6,372 bases of DNA, taken from NCBI GenBank assembly GCA_011523485.1, contig WTGR01000032.1, forward strand, positions 1-6,372. Direction: 5' to 3'. The notes beneath the pieces are model-generated. The model had not been told where the DNA came from. It made no database searches and saw only the letters and a list, made by a program, of their open reading frames with translations. This DNA comes from Acidobacteriota bacterium (GTDB lineage: Bacteria > Acidobacteriota > Vicinamibacteria > Vicinamibacterales > UBA8438). The translations under genes were made by a program, and so were the position numbers. The stretch's first letter is position 1. Every line of letters begins with the position of its first letter. Shown one piece after another: positions 4,645-6,372 of the stretch.

Positions 4645-5994
4645 ATGCATCTGTTTCTGCTCGGGGCGAGCCACCACAGCGCACCGGTCGATCTGCGGGA
4701 GCGGATCGACTTCGCCCGCCGCGGCATCCCGGAAGCCCTGGCGGCAATCGTGGAGACCACCGGTCTCGCCGAAGTGGTGGTCCTCTCGACCTGCAACCGC
4801 GCCGAGATATACGCGCATGCCGAGACTTCCGGGCGGCTCGCCGAGACGTTGGCGGGGTTCATGAGTGCGTTCCACGACGTGCCGGAACCCGAGCTGGCCC
4901 CGCACCTCTACAACCGCCAGGGCGGCGACGCCGCCCGCCACCTGTTCCGCGTGGTCGCCGGGCTGGATTCTCTGGTGGTGGGCGAGCCGCAGATCCTGGG
5001 CCAGGTCAAGGATGCCTTCGCCATCGCCGCGGAACGGGGATTCACCGGGGCGGCCCTGAACCGCCTGTTTCACACCTCCTTCACGGTCGGCAAGCGGGTG
5101 CGCAGCGAGACCGGGCTCGGCGAGGGCGCCGTCTCGGTCAGCTACGCGGCAATCTCGCTGGCGCGCAAGATATTCGGCGATCTCGCCGGCCGGCGGGCGC
5201 TGGTGGTCGGCGCGGGCGAGATGGCGGAGCTCACGGCCACCCATCTGCGTTCCCAGAACGTCGGGCGGATCGGCGTCGCCAACCGGAGCGCGGCGCGCGC
5301 CGCCGTTCTCGCCGCGACGGTCGACGGCGTGGCGGTGCCATGGGAAGGAATCACGGCCGAGCTGACGACCACCGACATCGTGCTCACCGCCACCGGCGCC
5401 CCCCGCTGGCTGCTCACCCGCGCACAGGTCGCCGAGGCGATGCGGCCCCGGCGCGACCGGCCTCTGTTCATGATCGACATCGGCCTGCCGCGCGACGTCG
5501 AGCCGTCGGCCAGCGACGTGGAGCAGGTCTTCCTCTACAACATCGACGATCTGCAGTCGATAGTCCGAGACAACCTGGCGCGGCGGCAGACCCAGGTCGA
5601 CCGGGCGGAGCTGATGGTGCGCGAGGAGGTCGACGGCTTCATGCGCTGGCTCCGCTCGCGCGGCGCCATTCCCACCGTCGTGGCGCTTCGACGGCACTTC
5701 GAGCGGACACGGCAGCAGGAACTGGAACGGCTCGCGCCCAAGCTGGCCTCGTTGTCTCCGGCCGCAAAGGCCCGCGTCGACGAAATCACGCGGCTACTGG
5801 TGGAGAAGCTGCTCTCGTCGCCGACCGAGCAGCTCAAGGCGGCGCCGAACGAGAACGCGGTCGCCGCGGACGCCGACACGCTCAGCCGACTGTTCGGACT
5901 GGACGAAGACACGGATGGCGCCCCGCGGCCCTCGCGGGCGGATCGCGTAGCCGCCGGTGCCGGGGCACGGCCCGCTGCCCCGAGGAATCGGTGA
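4645..5994 (+). CDS. hemA: Glutamyl-tRNA reductase
   Basis: Cytoplasmic enzyme that reduces glutamyl-tRNA(Glu) with NADPH to glutamate-1-semialdehyde, the first committed and usually rate-limiting step of C5-pathway heme synthesis. The 449-residue protein has all three domains. The catalytic N-terminal domain contains GASHHSAPVDLRER (7-20), the nucleophile Cys50 in LSTCNRAEIY (47-56), and HLFRVVAGLDSLVVGEPQIL (99-118), including active-site His99. The NADPH domain contains LVVGAGEMAELTATHL (186-201), VANRS (211-215) and FMIDIGLPRDVEP (275-287). The helical dimerisation domain starts with VEQVFLYNIDDL (292-303). Length is slightly above the usual 410-430 because of a Pro/Ala/Arg-rich tail (about 424-449). 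The start is set by homology: MHLFLLGASHHSAP begins as family members do. There is no evident ribosome binding site in front. The gap to the hemX-like gene is 103 bases and holds two stem-loops. The end overlaps or abuts hemC. Confidence 0.97.
   Translation: MHLFLLGASHHSAPVDLRERIDFARRGIPEALAAIVETTGLAEVVVLSTCNRAEIYAHAETSGRLAETLAGFMSAFHDVPEPELAPHLYNRQGGDAARHLFRVVAGLDSLVVGEPQILGQVKDAFAIAAERGFTGAALNRLFHTSFTVGKRVRSETGLGEGAVSVSYAAISLARKIFGDLAGRRALVVGAGEMAELTATHLRSQNVGRIGVANRSAARAAVLAATVDGVAVPWEGITAELTTTDIVLTATGAPRWLLTRAQVAEAMRPRRDRPLFMIDIGLPRDVEPSASDVEQVFLYNIDDLQSIVRDNLARRQTQVDRAELMVREEVDGFMRWLRSRGAIPTVVALRRHFERTRQQELERLAPKLASLSPAAKARVDEITRLLVEKLLSSPTEQLKAAPNENAVAADADTLSRLFGLDEDTDGAPRPSRADRVAAGAGARPAAPRNR
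5983..5987 (+). promoter_or_regulatory. Ribosome binding site of hemC, inside the hemA 3' end
   Basis: AGGAA is three bases before the GTG at 5991 and twelve before the alternative GTG at 6000. The first spacing is short and the second long for a Shine-Dalgarno site. It favours 5991 slightly but does not decide the start. Confidence 0.4.
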
Positions 5995-6372
5995 GACGAG
6001 TGCGGATCGGCACGCGGGCCAGCCCCCTCGCCCGGTGGCAGGCAGAGACTGTGGCCACCGCTCTCGTGCGGGCCGGCGGGCCGTCCGCCGACTTGATCTT
6101 CATCCGGACCAGCGGCGACCGCTTGCAGCGCAAACCGATTTCCGGCGCCGGGGGCAAGCGGCTCTTCGTCAAGGAGATCGAGGAGGCGCTCGTCGAGGGG
6201 CGTGTCGATGTCGCCGTGCACAGCGCGAAGGACCTGCCGGCGGTGCGCGTGGCGGGGCTGAGGGTGCAGGCGGTGCTTCCGCGCGAGGACGCGCGCGACG
6301 CCGTGGTGGCACGGCGAACGCGCAAGGACCCCGAAACCGACCCGGACGCGCTCTTCGCATCCGGCCGGACGC
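5991..6372 (+). CDS. hemC: Porphobilinogen deaminase (hydroxymethylbilane synthase), N-terminal part
   Basis: Cytoplasmic heme-pathway enzyme that joins four porphobilinogen units into hydroxymethylbilane. The first 127 codons are present; the gene leaves the window at the right edge. The N-terminus reads RVRIGTRASPLARWQAE (3-19), matching the conserved opening. RTSGDRLQRKPIS (39-51) follows, then GGKRLFVKEIEEALVEGRVD (54-73), and VHSAKDLPAV (76-85) with the catalytic Asp81. LPREDARDAVV (96-106) is also typical. The cysteine that carries the dipyrromethane cofactor lies beyond the edge. Two in-frame GTG starts exist: 5991, overlapping the hemA stop as GTGA, and 6000, five bases after it. I give the first because the AGGAA at 5983-5987 is closer to it, and because tight overlap suits translational coupling. 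Homology fits either. Together with hemA this indicates a hem operon that probably continues to the right. Confidence 0.95.
   Translation, partial: MRRVRIGTRASPLARWQAETVATALVRAGGPSADLIFIRTSGDRLQRKPISGAGGKRLFVKEIEEALVEGRVDVAVHSAKDLPAVRVAGLRVQAVLPREDARDAVVARRTRKDPETDPDALFASGRT

Noticed and set aside
2777..4864. 695-codon plus-strand open frame across VWA2, hemX and hemA
   Set aside because: It lies in another frame of three well-supported genes and its translation is Arg/Ala/Gly-rich, typical of a shifted frame in GC-rich DNA.
4357..5697. 446-codon minus-strand open frame opposite hemA
   Set aside because: hemA is unambiguous on the other strand; the antisense frame is a by-product of third-position GC bias.
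1..6372. Mobile elements, CRISPR repeats, tRNA or rRNA genes
   Set aside because: No transposase or integrase motifs, no spaced direct repeats, and no recognisable structural RNA sequence were found on reading both strands.

Overview
The window looks like chromosomal DNA from a high-GC bacterium, most likely an Acidobacteriota member of the Vicinamibacteria type. This rests on the strong G/C bias at third codon positions, a tandem pair of secreted proteins resembling the 'acidobacterial VWFA-related' family, and a NuoC with a long Pro/Ala/Lys-rich N-terminal extension. The taxonomic call is an inference, because no rRNA or other marker gene is present.

Left part (1-1473, minus strand): the start of a respiratory complex I operon, read right to left as nuoA, nuoC, nuoD, with nuoD cut by the window edge. 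Spacers are 18-20 bases. nuoB, which normally lies between nuoA and nuoC, is absent here. Middle left (1474-1753): a divergent control region. A near-consensus sigma70-type promoter (TTGACA-17-AATAAT) faces nuoA. A second one (TTGACG-18-TATACT) faces right, and its predicted start point lies only a few bases before the first VWA gene, so that mRNA is probably leaderless or nearly so. Between the two -35 boxes is a T-tract-rich inverted repeat.

Middle (1754-3674, plus strand): two tandem genes for exported VWA-domain proteins, both 313 residues with the chosen starts. The second keeps the full metal-binding MIDAS motif and the first has lost most of it. Right part (3702-6372, plus strand): a heme biosynthesis cluster of a CcsA/HemX-like eight-helix membrane protein, glutamyl-tRNA reductase (hemA) and the start of porphobilinogen deaminase (hemC). 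The VWA pair and hemX are closely spaced and could share one transcript. A 12-bp stem-loop sits exactly over the hemX stop codon and may reduce read-through into hemA. A second hairpin lies just before hemA, which lacks a clear ribosome binding site. hemA and hemC appear to be translationally coupled.

Functionally the window joins electron transport (complex I) to heme supply for cytochromes, with two surface or periplasmic VWA proteins of unknown role between them. I see no mobile element, CRISPR array, tRNA or rRNA. Most of the window is conserved housekeeping sequence. The more unusual points are the missing nuoB, the uneven MIDAS conservation in the VWA pair, and the RNA-level architecture around the VWA1 start and the hemX/hemA junction.
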